Part shown: positions 1 through 11,500 of the stretch, in pieces
How the letters are laid out: every line of letters starts with the position of its first letter
Numbering within the stretch: the stretch's first letter is position 1
NCBI GenBank assembly: GCA_038496675.1
Contig: CM076652.1
Span: forward strand, 3,346,535-3,410,534
DNA from: Rachycentron canadum
Lineage: Eukaryota > Chordata > Actinopteri > Carangiformes > Rachycentridae
DNA length: 64,000 nt
Direction: 5' to 3'
Translations under genes and position numbers: made by a program
Notes under the pieces: generated by a model
Told to the model about the DNA's origin: nothing
The model's database searches: none
Seen by the model: only the letters and a program-made list of their open reading frames with translations

Positions 1-375
1 CAACGTGAAGCTGAAGATAAACAAAATAATAAATCACACAGTTCATCTCCACAAATAGCATCATGTAAATATTCTTAGCAGAAAAACAAACATTAATGGT
101 GCATTAAAAAAAAAAAAAAAAAATCAGGTTATATAGAAGATAAAGATTCAAACAGATCCAGAGCTGGACAAGAAAACTACGATCCACAGAATTGAACTTC
201 TACAAGGAAGTTCATGTCAGAGTTGGAAAAATAAAACCTAGAACCTTGTTGTTTATCTGGTGATTTCACTCGTACTTACTTTGTCTTCTCTGGACTTAAA
301 CTTTACCAACTTGACCAATCACAGTTTGAGTTGTGTGTGCCTCCACCTCACCGACCTCTCCTCCTCCTCCTGCAG
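1..375. other. Intron sequence upstream of the terminal cttnbp2-like exon
   Basis: AT-rich, with an A-run near 106-122 and no convincing exon. It ends in a pyrimidine-rich tract of CTC/CCT triplets and a CAG at 373-375, a good 3' splice site for the exon starting at 376. Confidence 0.6.
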
Positions 376-711
376 ACTGTCGTCCGTCAGTCGAGCCGCG
401 GCTCCAGCCAGGCCGCCGTCCAGAGCAGCGACCGGCGTTCAGGCCCCCGCGCCAAATCACAGCTGCCCGTCCCCAGCAGCAGGGGGCAGCAGACCCGAAC
501 GTCGGCCGCTGCCACCAGCAGCAGCAGCAGCCCCATCCGAACCCAGACGCCCCCCAGCCGCAGCAGAATCACCACCAACATCAGCAGCAGCAGAACAAAG
601 CAGGCTCCACCCAACAGCAGCAACAACAACTACCGCAACATCAACGACAACAACCAATCACACGAGGACATCTGGATCCTCCACAGAGACCTGCATGAAA
701 ACAACAAGTAG
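376..711 (+). CDS. cttnbp2: Last coding exon of the gene tail-to-tail with cftr, probably cttnbp2 (cortactin-binding protein 2), C-terminus
   Basis: A strong polypyrimidine tract plus CAG (373-375) opens an exon that reads without stops to TAG at 709-711, about 111 residues. The chosen frame begins TVVRQSSRGSSQ and ends EDIWILHRDLHENNK. It is rich in Ser, Gln, Asn and Arg, with a run of five Ser and an Asn-rich NNNYRNINDNNQ stretch, so it looks disordered except for the last 15 residues. The two other frames are also open but give Pro/Ala/Thr or poly-Gln proteins, typical shadows of AGC/CAG-rich DNA. The identity is inferred: in vertebrates CTTNBP2 lies next to CFTR, convergently transcribed, as here. 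CTTNBP2 binds cortactin and acts in dendritic spines. I do not recall its C-terminal sequence well enough to confirm the match by residues. Confidence 0.55.
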   Translation, partial: TVVRQSSRGSSQAAVQSSDRRSGPRAKSQLPVPSSRGQQTRTSAAATSSSSSPIRTQTPPSRSRITTNISSSRTKQAPPNSSNNNYRNINDNNQSHEDIWILHRDLHENNK

Positions 712-1630
712 ACATCTTCCTCCTCCTTCTCCTCCCCCATAACTCCGCTGTGAACCTCCCTCCACGATGTAAAGACTAGGTACCTGACGACCTTTGACTT
801 TTAGTATTTGTACTTGTTATCCGTACTTGTTACACTGTACTACAGTTGTGTACTTGGGGACCATAGTTTTATTCTATTACAGTATTTGAAGTATTTGATC
901 GTTTGGGAGACAAAAAGAGGCTTCGGTAAGAATTAACACAGGGAGGGAAAAACAAACAGAAGGTAAAGCAGCAGGTTCTTTTACTGTTGCCTTATTCCAG
1001 TGCATCAACCTGCAGAGATGGGACAGGATTTACTGAAATAAGTCCAGATATCAAGGATTTGACTGGTGGAAACTGCCTCAGAAACAGTCCTGGCACAGTA
1101 TTTTTTTGTGTACTTTAAGTGAAATACTGTAGTTCTCCTGTGGTGTTAGGCCACTGAAGTGTAACTCAAAGTACTTACAGGTGTTTCTTTAAGTGAGAAG
1201 TGATAAGAAACAAGCAGGTTTTTTTTTTTTTTGTTTGTTTGTTTTTTTTAAATTTTCTTCTGTTTTTCCTATTAAGTATTTTGAGATATTCAAGTGTTTT
1301 ATCTTTAAATAGTTGCAAGGTTGGTTGAAATACTGTTGAAATTAATCAGGGTTTTACCAAATATATTTGTACATAAGAATTAGTAAGTTTAAATGCTCTA
1401 TAGATTGGTGTATGTGGTATGACGCTTGTACAGTGACGAAACCTTCAAAGTAAAACTGCTGAAAAAAAGAAAAAGAAACTTGTACATAGTGTTTGTAAAG
1501 TGAGTTTGGTTCTGAAGCCGTCACTTGTTTCAAAGTGAAGCGGATGTGGCAATAAGTAATAGAACTGTATAAACACAGGATGTCCTCTTGTCAACTGTAA
1601 GCCATAATAAATATTTTAAATGCCCATCAT
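712..1630 (+). other. Probable 3' UTR of the cttnbp2-like gene
   Basis: No open frame follows the TAG. The sequence becomes AT-rich, with T-runs at about 1220-1250, and reaches a canonical AATAAA at 1606-1611. The next usable AATAAA motifs on this strand are at 2164-2169 and 2417-2422, so a longer alternative UTR is possible. Confidence 0.5.
1606..1611 (+). terminator. Poly(A) signal AATAAA, cttnbp2-like gene
   Basis: Canonical hexamer about 895 nt after the stop codon. It is followed within 30-40 nt by a C/T-rich stretch and then TG-containing sequence, as expected downstream of a cleavage site. Confidence 0.5.
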
Positions 1631-3564
1631 TTCCCCCCCTCTCATGTTCAGTCTAACCCCAGCTGAGCCCTACAGTGTAAGTCATACTTTTATTTTATTT
1701 TTTTGCTTTCCATTATCACTGTTCTTCCTGTGTTTTTATTTGTAAGGACGAGTTTTATTTTAAGCAGCAGATGTTGTTTATATAAATATATAAATATATC
1801 TATACATATGTACAGGAGAGATTTTAGTCACCCTATGATTTGGATCTGTACGATAGCTGTTTGAGGTTTAAAGAATTGTCTTTCAAGCACAAACATTAAA
1901 ATGGCACTGTTCAAAATCCCCATCAGACTAATTCTGTTATTTTTACTAAAACGCAGGAGCTACCAAATCATGTTTCTTTATCACGTGAGCATGTTGATCC
2001 TTTGATCCTTCAAGGCCTCCGTAGTTCCTGTTCCCTTCCAATGAAAAATGGTTTTACACAGGTGAGGGCTTTTCCATCTCTTTGTGTTTTTCCTTATAAG
2101 TTGTCGCTTTTAAAAACGTCACCAAGTCTCCACAGATTCAGAATCAGCTCATATCTGTGACTCAATAAAGACTCTGTTCACTGTAATAGGGGATAGTAGC
2201 TCAGAGAACAAAAGGAAACTAAAAACACAGTGAATTTCTCCTTATTTTCTAGATAAAAACACTGTAAACCAGAATAACCAAGGAAAACTCTCTCTCTTTA
2301 TCTGATCTGAGTTCTGCTCATTCTTTGGAGCAGTAATGATGAAAAATCAGCTCCAAAGCCTCTAATGCTCTAAATATCTTATTGTCCATGTCTCTCTGTC
2401 TTTATTCTGTCACTACAATAAACTCAGCAACTTCTCACTCTGAGAGATGCACATAAAAAAAAAAACACAACCACAGTAAAATTCTCAAAATCTTAAGTTT
2501 TACTGGAAATATAGTTGATTGAACAAATACATTTATACATTTTTTGGACATCAGCGTCCTTTTCCTATGTGTAAGAAACAGCATTGTTCTTAATTTACAC
2601 TGTAAAAAAAAAAAAAAAAAAGTGTCGTCACAGTCACGTCAAGATATTTCTCCATGGTACCTTAATTTTCTGCTACAAAACTCTTACTCAGTGTTAAAGG
2701 AGCAACAGCCTCTTTCCTCAGCCAAAGACGACAATATGACGACATTACAGGTTTCCAGTTTCAGAGGGAAGCAACAGATTCGGCTTTGAAAAATAATAAT
2801 AATAATAATAAAGTATTGATAAATGTTTGTACAGCAGTGAAAAAATAGACTTTACTTCAAATAGAAAATGTTTTTGTTTTCTTGATGGATCACTGGCTTC
2901 TATCTCTAATTCATCAAGTCCAAGAGGCTGAACAGAGACGGTGAATCTACACTTTATGGAGGATCGTTGTACAGTGTTCAGTCATGTGACTGATCAGTAC
3001 CTGGGGGCGTCTCTAAAGTGCATACAGACAGAAAAATATTGACATCTGGGTCACGACTCATCGAGAGCGTCAGCTGACAGCGGTGAACGTTCAGACGATG
3101 CTTCCTCACATGGAGCCACTGTAGAAGAACCGTTTCACTAAACTCTGATCGCTTCATCTCCGTAAGATGTTTTCATATTTCTCTGTTCTCAGGAGTGAAC
3201 GACTATAAAAACTGATTTGTGTTCGGCTCATTAATCATCAATCTAGTCCTTATTTTATGCTTCGAAATGATATAATAACATTAAGATTAACGTCAGCAAC
3301 TGTAATCAATTATTTTGGCATCAAAACAGCTCATAAGAAATAACAGAGGCAACAGATGGTTCAAGTCTTTGCATCAGAGATTTGTTTTGCACCAAACCTT
3401 CATTTCAAAACCTCAGATTTTTTTGCCATTGCTGAAGAGCTTTAAACCTTCATTGATCTAATGACCATCATTCACAATGAAAAGAAATTTGACTGTATTG
3501 AAGTCTATGGGAAAATGTCCCTACTTCTCCCTTGATTTATTAGCTCAGTCAACGTTTTCCTAAT

Positions 3565-3900
3565 GAGTTTATGGTCTCAGTCTCTAGTTTCAAGGCTTCA
3601 ATACAACATGATGTTCATTTTTTAAATGATGGTCCATTTAGAGGAAAATAGACCATAAAGCCGGGGATGAATTAGGGGGTGTGGCTACTGTGTGATTGAC
3701 AGACTGAACCACCCAATCAGGATAGAGTACAGAGCAGGTCAGATCCACCCTTCACTCCTACTCAGCTCCACCTTCTCCAAAATGTATCTACTGGTTTAAA
3801 AAAACCAAGATGGCCGACAGAAATGATAAACTCGAGGCTTCAAAATTACATTTTTACAAACCAATGGATGACGACATGGTGGACTGACACTTGGGCTGCA
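3565..3900 (+). repeat. Interspersed repeat, copy 1 of a family also at 50285-50545
   Basis: Shares long, nearly identical blocks in the same order with 50285-50545. These include gaggaaaatagaccataaag at 3641-3660 (also at 50361-50380), the words CTTCAATACAACATGA and TGTGATTGACAGA, and AAACTCGAGGCTTCAAAA followed by ACAAACCA. I recognise this as a high-copy percomorph fish repeat. It encodes no protein that I can see. Confidence 0.75.
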
Positions 3901-4110
3901 CAAAAGATGAGCAGTTCAGCCTCAGATTCACAAATTCAACTATAGAAAAATAGTTTTCAATCAGGCTCCAAGCAGAGAACAAAAAGCAGCTCATTGACAG
4001 AATCCACAGACTCAGTGGCTCAAGGTAAAACTAAATGTGTAGTAAATACGTTCACAATGTGAAAAACACGGTTGGTACTGGAGACGCCTGCAGAATTTGG
4101 TACAGGGTAA

Positions 4111-4326
4111 TTAGAGCTGAACAATTAATCAATCAATCAAATAAAATAGAAATTGCAATATGGAAAATAAAAAAGGTGAAATTTGTCTCAGGTGATAATT
4201 AGAGTTTCGTATCTCAGCTATAAACATCATCTTAAGATATTTCTCATATACACACAAACTGATCCTGTGATTCGTATTGCAAGAGGTTTTTTTTTTTTTT
4301 TTTTTTTTTAAACACATCGTTCAACC
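4111..4326 (+). mobile_element. Short non-autonomous DNA transposon (MITE-like) with terminal inverted repeats
   Basis: The left end reads TTAGAGCTGAACAATTAAT and the right end is nearly its reverse complement (CACATCGTTCAACCCTAA). The flanks GGTAATTA and GGTTAATA look like a degenerate 8-bp target duplication, as for hAT elements. The interior has GCAATATGG, shared with copies at 30383 and 42768, and a long T-run at 4287-4309. Confidence 0.55.
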
Positions 4327-5322
4327 CTAAGGTTAATAAAATCTTTTCTGTTACGCGAGAGGAGAGAGTGACCAACAATAAAACAACGCAAAGACCTAAA
4401 TGTAGCTGGTTTAATACGATCGAAGCCTCAAACTGAGCAGAGGTCACCTGTTATTTCCTGTTTGCTACCTGAAGCTGGTTGGATTAGATGCATACGATGT
4501 GTTAACGTTGTGTTTCCACACACGTCTACAGTGGCTGCCCCTGTGTGTCAGCTCAGTCTGGAGCTCCAGTGGAAACAGTTTTCTCTCAACTCAAACCAAT
4601 GAAATCAAAGTAAGAGCTCAGGAGAAAACATGTTTGAGCCTTGTACGGTCTGTAAAGGTGCTTGAAGCCGTTCAACAACACCGTGTCCAGTCAGTCAGGA
4701 CAGATGTTTTTGTGTTAGTGTAATTATGTGCTTCATCTTTATGTCAGTGGCACAAAACCTTCAGCCTTTTTGCTCTTTAAATGGAGGATTGAAAGAGCAT
4801 CAGACTCCTGCTGCTGGTTTATGATTATCAGCGACAGGTCAACACAGCTTTAATGTTCAAATTAACCCACATACAAATGTTTTACTAAAAAAAAAAAAAG
4901 AAAACCTGATCCAAACTATTACATGTGAGCAAAACTTCTTCTACTGCTCTAAATAAATTAACCTCATTCTGTGACAGATGTTAGTTATTTTGCACAATAT
5001 AATCTGTGTGTATGCAAAGAATTGCATGTGTTAACCCTAATTAAAGGTTTTGATTAAAAAATAATTATAATTATAATTTTCATTTTCATCCACTTTCAAT
5101 ATGATAGAAACCTGATTCAACATGTATTTTTCTACACATTTCATTTTTCATTGAACTCCATTAGGATCTGGTGAAAATAAAGTTTTGCTGCTTCAAGAAA
5201 AAAAAAAAAAAGAAAAAAAAAAGGGGTTTAATGTCCCACCATGACTAAAAATCTTAACCATTTGACAAACGCTCTCATCGAATGTTTGTGCTTGTTGTGT
5301 GTGTGTTTGTGTGTCTGGCCGT

Positions 5323-5538
5323 TTACAGTCGAGTGTCGTGGACCTCGTCCTCAGCCTCCTCGGGCAGGGACGAGATCTTGGCAGTCTGCGGCGCCGCCCT
5401 CTTGCTGGAGTTGAGGCGGTGAAGCGTGGGGAAGAGGCGGAGCCGGTCGGCGGCGCTCATGGCCTGTTTCAGGTGGCTCATCTCGTTCATGAGTTTCTGG
5501 ATGGAGTCGTAGCTTTTCATGGAGCTGCCCTCGATCAT
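5323..5538 (-). CDS. cftr: cftr exon 27 (terminal coding exon)
   Basis: Residues 1442-1512 and TAA (5325-5323): MIEGSSMKSYDSIQKLMNEM, SHLKQAMSAADRLRLFP..., ending EEAEDEVHDTRL. The last four residues DTRL are the canonical CFTR PDZ-binding ligand. Acceptor gtgtccag. YDSIQKL.NE and the tail fix the identity. Confidence 0.97.
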   Translation of the reverse strand: MIEGSSMKSYDSIQKLMNEMSHLKQAMSAADRLRLFPTLHRLNSSKRAAPQTAKISSLPEEAEDEVHDTRL

Positions 5539-8500
5539 CTGGACACAGAGGAGGGAGAAGAGCGAGGTCACGTTTCTGCTACGACCACAGACGACAACAA
5601 ACACGCTCAGCTGATGCGTGTGTGTAGGATGCATCACCTTAAAATGTTTCATATCTGTAATAAGAATTTTCCACTGGTAAAAAAAAAAAAAAAAAAAAAA
5701 AAAAACTGGTGATGTTTTTCACCCAGCAAAGATTCATTAAACATTTTTTTTGTCCTGACAGAGTAACAGAAAGACACGAAGGTGGGAGGATTTTAACACT
5801 TTTTCTCATCAAAATTTGTTTTTGAAAATGTTGAACCACTGGATCCTAAAAGATCCTAAAACATCTGAACCAAAATGATTAAGTTTCTCACCTTTGAAAA
5901 TTAAGTCATTTTCTATTTTCTTCATATTTAAACATTTGCAGTAATAGACCTTTATCTGAAGTATCTCTAATACCCATCTACAGTACGTAATCTCTATAAT
6001 CTCTAATGTCCATCTACAATATCTATAATCTCCATTTTCTGATATCCATATACAGTATTGATAAACTTCATAGTATCTATCTAAAGTATCTCTAATATCT
6101 ATAATCCCTACAGTACCTATTTTAGGTATCTACAGTATCTAATCTCTAGATATTATAGATAGATATTAGAGATTATTATTTTCTACAGGACCTATCTCAA
6201 GTTTCTCTAATATCTATCTACAGTATCTGTAATCTCTATACTCTAATATCTACAGTATCTAATATCTACAGTATGGCTCTATCTTGGGGCAGCTGTGGTT
6301 CAGGACGATGGCTCTTAAATCAATATATTAAACCCTTTTATCGTACGTGAGTGTGATAAAAGATGTTCTCGGGTGGTCAGTAACACTATCTATATCTCTA
6401 TCTCTATTCTTATCTGTGTCTCTCTATCACCATCTCTCCTGTCACAGTGACTCATCAGTCTGTAGTCACAGTGAGGTCACTTCCCTCATGTTAATGTCAC
6501 GCTATGTTCATCAATAACATCCAAACAAACGTGTCCTCACCCACAATAAGGGAATGGAAATAGACCTTGTGAAGAGGCCCAGCTGATCGGGGCAGAGCAG
6601 GTTGATATTGATATCATCAGTATCTTCACTTTACCTCCACCGGGCGTTAAAATGTTATAAACTAAAACTTACCAGGAACGACTGACACTCGAGCAGCGGC
6701 TCCACCCTGTGTTCGGACATGATGACGGTGCAGCCGGAGAACGCCTGCTTCAGAGTCTTCCTCAGGACCTGTAACGTTCTGCTCGAAAACACATACACAC
6801 CATCATCATCATCATCATCATAGGTCGTCTCTCTCCACTGCTTTCACATTATCTTAGCTTAGCTCTGTTCCTGTTAAAGCTGACATGAAAGCACAGGCAG
6901 TGCTGCCCTCAGGTTGCTCATTATAGGCTTCATTTAGACATCATGACCCTCCTCTTCACATATGGCCTCACACACACACACACACATACAGTAGTTCAGA
7001 GTTTCTGTAAGCACTCTAGATTGTCACCATATGCAGTGACAGGAACACTGCACATGGTTGACTGATGCGTGTACTGTGATCTCACTCTACACGACGCCGC
7101 AAACACACAAACACAAAAGGAAACACAAATCCCAGATCACTTTCAGGTGTTTAGTTATAGAGTAGGAAGCTCCTCGCTTACAAATATTATCGATTAAAGC
7201 TTCTAACGTCTCAAAGGGAGGCTGCAGAAACACCAGCCGACAGGATCATTGCTCCTGTAATCTGCTGAAGTAACAGAGGCTCCATCTATCTGAGTCTAAC
7301 ATTTAGGTACTATCACATTAGATGTGCGAGAGGATTTTGGCGTTCGTACTGACATGGGGTCGAGGTAGGCGGAGGGCTCGTCCAGCAGCAGGATGCGGGC
7401 CTTGCTCAGGATGGAGCGTGCGAGACACAGCAGCTGTTTGTGTCCGTTGCTCAGAACGTATCCTCCATCCTCCAGCTGAAAGTCCAGCTTGTCCGGAAAC
7501 TGCTCAATGACCGACTTCAGACCCACCTGAGGACACGAAGGACAGGAGTTCACTTCACTGAATATGACCGTGTGCTGAGGTCAGACAGAGTGATCACAGA
7601 GCTACTGAGGAGTGTCAGGCTACGTGTTGTTTTCAACATTAAATCAATTATCTCTAACTTCTAATTGTGTTCTTCAGCATAACTGACCGTTTTATGACAG
7701 TCTCCTTATGTAGCCAACAGTTAGCTGACAGATAGCTGACAGATAGCTAACTGTTAGCTAACTGTTAGCCTGCTCTGGGATTCAGCTAAATGCCTGTTAA
7801 CGATCAAACATTGACAACAGACAAAATCTTTGAGGCTGAACACCAGGTCAATTGAAGAGAATCAACTGAAACCAGATGCAACAGGAAGTGACAAGTTGTG
7901 AGTGAGTCAAAAGTACAAAGTCACATGAAGAGGACCACTTGTCTTGTTGGTGAGGCACAACAGTAGAGAGATAGAGTTAATTATAACTATTATTTTGAGA
8001 CGCCGATCGATTGCTGGTCAGATGGACTCTTCGCTGCTTTGCTTTTCTAATCTTGCCTTTGCTCTTGTGTCACTGACCTGTCTAATAAATATCAAAATGC
8101 AAAAATAGTACTGAAGTAGTCTGAAAAAGTTTGAGAAACACTGAACTACAAATGAAAGAAACTAATTATTAACAATAACATTTGTAAAATACATCAAATT
8201 ATAAGCTTTAAAATGTCAGATCAAAAAGACTGCGGTGGGTCTCCTGGTAGATCGTGTTAAGGTTCAGTCCTAACCAAAGCACCATCTCCCCAACTTTCCT
8301 GGCTATAATAAAAGGCAAAAATGCCCCAAAAAAATAACTTTAAAAAAGTAAGAGCCTAGTTTGAGGGCAGTTTGTGGTTCATTTCATTGAAATGGAGCCT
8401 GAAACCAGATCTGCCTAATTTGATGAAAACATGAGGGACATCGAGGGTTAAGTAGTTGTCGAATTTATGTATTTTATTTAAATCTAATGTAGAAAAGAAA

Positions 8501-11500
8501 TGTGAGGTAGAAGCTTCGATAATGGAGCTCTATAAATGAGATGGCTGTTTCTTTTTGAATGTAATGAGGTCAAACCCACGGTGCGATAATATGTTGAGTA
8601 TGGTATTTGTCATTAGTGTAGCGCACCATAATAAAACACAGGGTTCAACTGCTGGAGTGTTGAAGGGGCAGCGTGACAGTACCGGACATCTCCACAGTTT
8701 AAAGAAGCTGATTCTGCCCCTGCAGGACTTGTGTGGTGTAGTGAGCCTTCAGTTAAACTAAGAAAATCACCTATGTGGTAAAACCTTCTTCGAGGCCGGA
8801 GATTTAAAACTGCGGCTCATTCAATAAGCTTCATTAGCTCTGACTGATGAAAAGAAAACCATGTTGTAGAAGAGAACAGAGTGATTTACTGATCATAGCT
8901 GTAAAGCTAAGAACAGACGAAGGCTCACCTCCTCGGCCACCCTCCACAGCTCATCATCACTGTAACGTCCAAATGGGTCCAGGTTCATCCGGAAAGTTCC
9001 AGTCAGAATAAAAACCCTCTGTTCAACAAAGAGAAAACATTTACATCTCATAGTAAAATCATTTACAAAGTTAATCAAGTATTAATTATATTCTAAGTAT
9101 GTATACAAGTATTATATATGAGCATAAGCAGTAATTACATTGATGTAGTTTGGTCTCCACTATTCTTATGTCAACATGTTCATGTTTAGTTCTAATAATT
9201 CAGAAGCTTCATCACTCACTAAAAAAGGCCAAATAAGGCATTTTAATTGTACTCATGAAGTGCTTTTACTCTATAAAGCACTTTCTTACATTGTTTGTGT
9301 TTGATTGATTGAATGTGTGCGTTTTAAAATTGCGCTGATGGTTCACTCAGACTTCCTGATCTGATCAGGCTTCTTGGGCAAAAATAAAAAACACGAAATT
9401 CAAACAAAATAAATATGAATTATTAAGGGGGACTGCGATTTCTTTTTTCTCTCCAATCCTGCTAGTAATTCTGTAACAAAATTAACTTCTCATGAATGAA
9501 AATGCACTAACCTTAACGGACTCATCCAAATAAATTTTCCTTTAATCTTAGAATGAATCCTATCAGATTTAACTGATCTGGTAACAACATAAATAAGTTG
9601 TCTATATTTAATTTCAATTTGTATAGCGCCAAATCACAACAGAGGTTATCTCAATGCACTTTTGGCAACAGTGGCAAGAAAGAGGCGGAAACCTCGAGCA
9701 GAACCAGACTCAGCGTGGGCGGCCATCTGCGCCGACCAGATTTCAGAGTCTGAACCAGACACCAGATGGCTCCCTGAAAAGAAAGCAGCTCAGCCTTTGC
9801 AGACGTACCTGCGGCACCACGCCGAAGGCCTTCCTCCAGGTGTGCAGGGAGACGGAGCTCCAGGAGACACCATCAATAGAGATTTCTCCATCTGTGGAGG
9901 CGAGACGCAGCAGAGCGGAGAGCAGGGTGCTCTTCCCTGAACCCGTTCGACCCAGCAGACCCACCTGCACAGACACACATTTTAATCTGATAAATATATG
10001 AACTCATCTCTGCTTTAATTCATCTATTCACCATTTTCTGCTAATTCTGTTTCGGGTGTCATTGTGTGCATGCACCCACAAGGTACAATATGTAGAACAA
10101 ACAAACAGAGTATAGTCAGATGGTGTTTAGGAGTCTGAGAGCTCTCCATCCTTCCTGCTGCAGCCTCCAGGCAACATTTAGCTCATTTATCAGGAGGCCA
10201 TAGAGCAGCTAATGGGACGAGGCTGAAGCATTGACACTTACTGAGCTCTGTCCTCCTCCAGGTTTCATTACGAGGAGCTCAGACCGACTATAATTACTGC
10301 CAGGAGCAGAGAGCAGATAAGTGATTCGGTCAACACTGCCTGAGCTCCACTGCCCTAAATTATAGCACAAGGAATCTGAAATCCAGATATTACAGATGTG
10401 AGTTGACTTGCTGTTTGTAATCATACCGTTCCTGCTCATTACAATCATTCTATCGTCTGTTTTATTAACAGATCCCTCTGACTTATTTGTTATTTGTTGA
10501 TTATTATGTTGCCTGGTTTGTAGTTTGGCTTCAAAGAAGAACATTTTATTCATTTGTATGTTTATAAATTATCAGCACAAATTCCTCTAATTTGTAACTT
10601 TAAGTGCATTAACTGATTCTTTTGGCCACAAGCTGTAAACAGACTGTCGCCTGTTTGCACATCCAACATGTCAGGAGTCCTTTCAGTCTGAATTTTAATC
10701 TGAGAAACTCCTGTCCTCATTATGTTTGTCTTACAGTGGGTTAATGTGTGGGTCTGGAGGCGACACCAGTAAAACCGAAACAAAAGCAGTAAAGTTGCAG
10801 CAAGAAAACCACATCAATGAGCTCAAAGGTGTTGAAACACGAAAAAAAAAAAAAAAAGCTCAAGCACTGCAAATACAAACCCATCTGGTCTGGGGTTAAT
10901 ATAAAATACTGACTGATGCTGATTTAAATAGTTTTCTCTCTCTCTCTCTCTCTCTCTCACTCACACACACCATTTCGCTATGACCTATGACCCCTTAATT
11001 GCAGTGTCTGCTCCTGGGACAAACAGAGGTCTGATGTTTGAAAATCCAATAAAGCAGAGCCAACATGCATCACTCTGCCAAACTTCATTAAGATCCAGTC
11101 ACAGTTACCTCCCCCTCCCCCTCCCTCTCCTCACTCCTGTCACTCAGGACTTACACTCTGCCCGCCCTCCACTGAGAAGGTGATGTCGTTGAGGACGGCG
11201 CGTCCAGCTTCGGTGTATTTGACAGTGAGGCCCTGGACGTTCATCTGGCCGCGGTTGGGCCAGCAGTCATGAGCGTGCGGGTTGTCGATGACGAGGTCGG
11301 GGCCTCCTTTGCCGCTAGGCTTCCCTGGCTGCGGCTCCTCTGATGGCAGGTCGATGAATTTGAAGACCCGATCCACCGAACGCATCTGAGAAGAGGAAAT
11401 AAATGCACATTGTTACTGTTGAAAATTAATTTAAGGTGGTTTTAGGACATAAAGTGGCAACTTTACATTAACAAGTTGGGTCCTCTACAACTCTAGACCA

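Larger units (their letters stand above)
1631..5322. other. Convergent intergenic region between the cttnbp2-like gene and cftr
   Basis: I see no coding exon on either strand. The 3' UTR of cftr must begin at its left-running edge (5322 downward). Minus-strand poly(A) candidates are ATTAAA at 5227-5232 and 4849-4854, and AATAAA at 3536-3541; I cannot choose between them. The region holds two interspersed repeats (listed separately), an (AAT)n tract near 2794-2812 and several A-runs. Confidence 0.5.

Noticed and set aside
260..742. 160-codon frame over the first exon (Ala/Pro/Thr-rich)
   Set aside because: A shadow of the AGC-rich exon; its start would lie in the intron, before the acceptor at 375.
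5299..5712. Plus-strand ORF opposite the last cftr exon
   Set aside because: It is the antisense of a conserved exon and runs into a poly(A) tract; no independent evidence.
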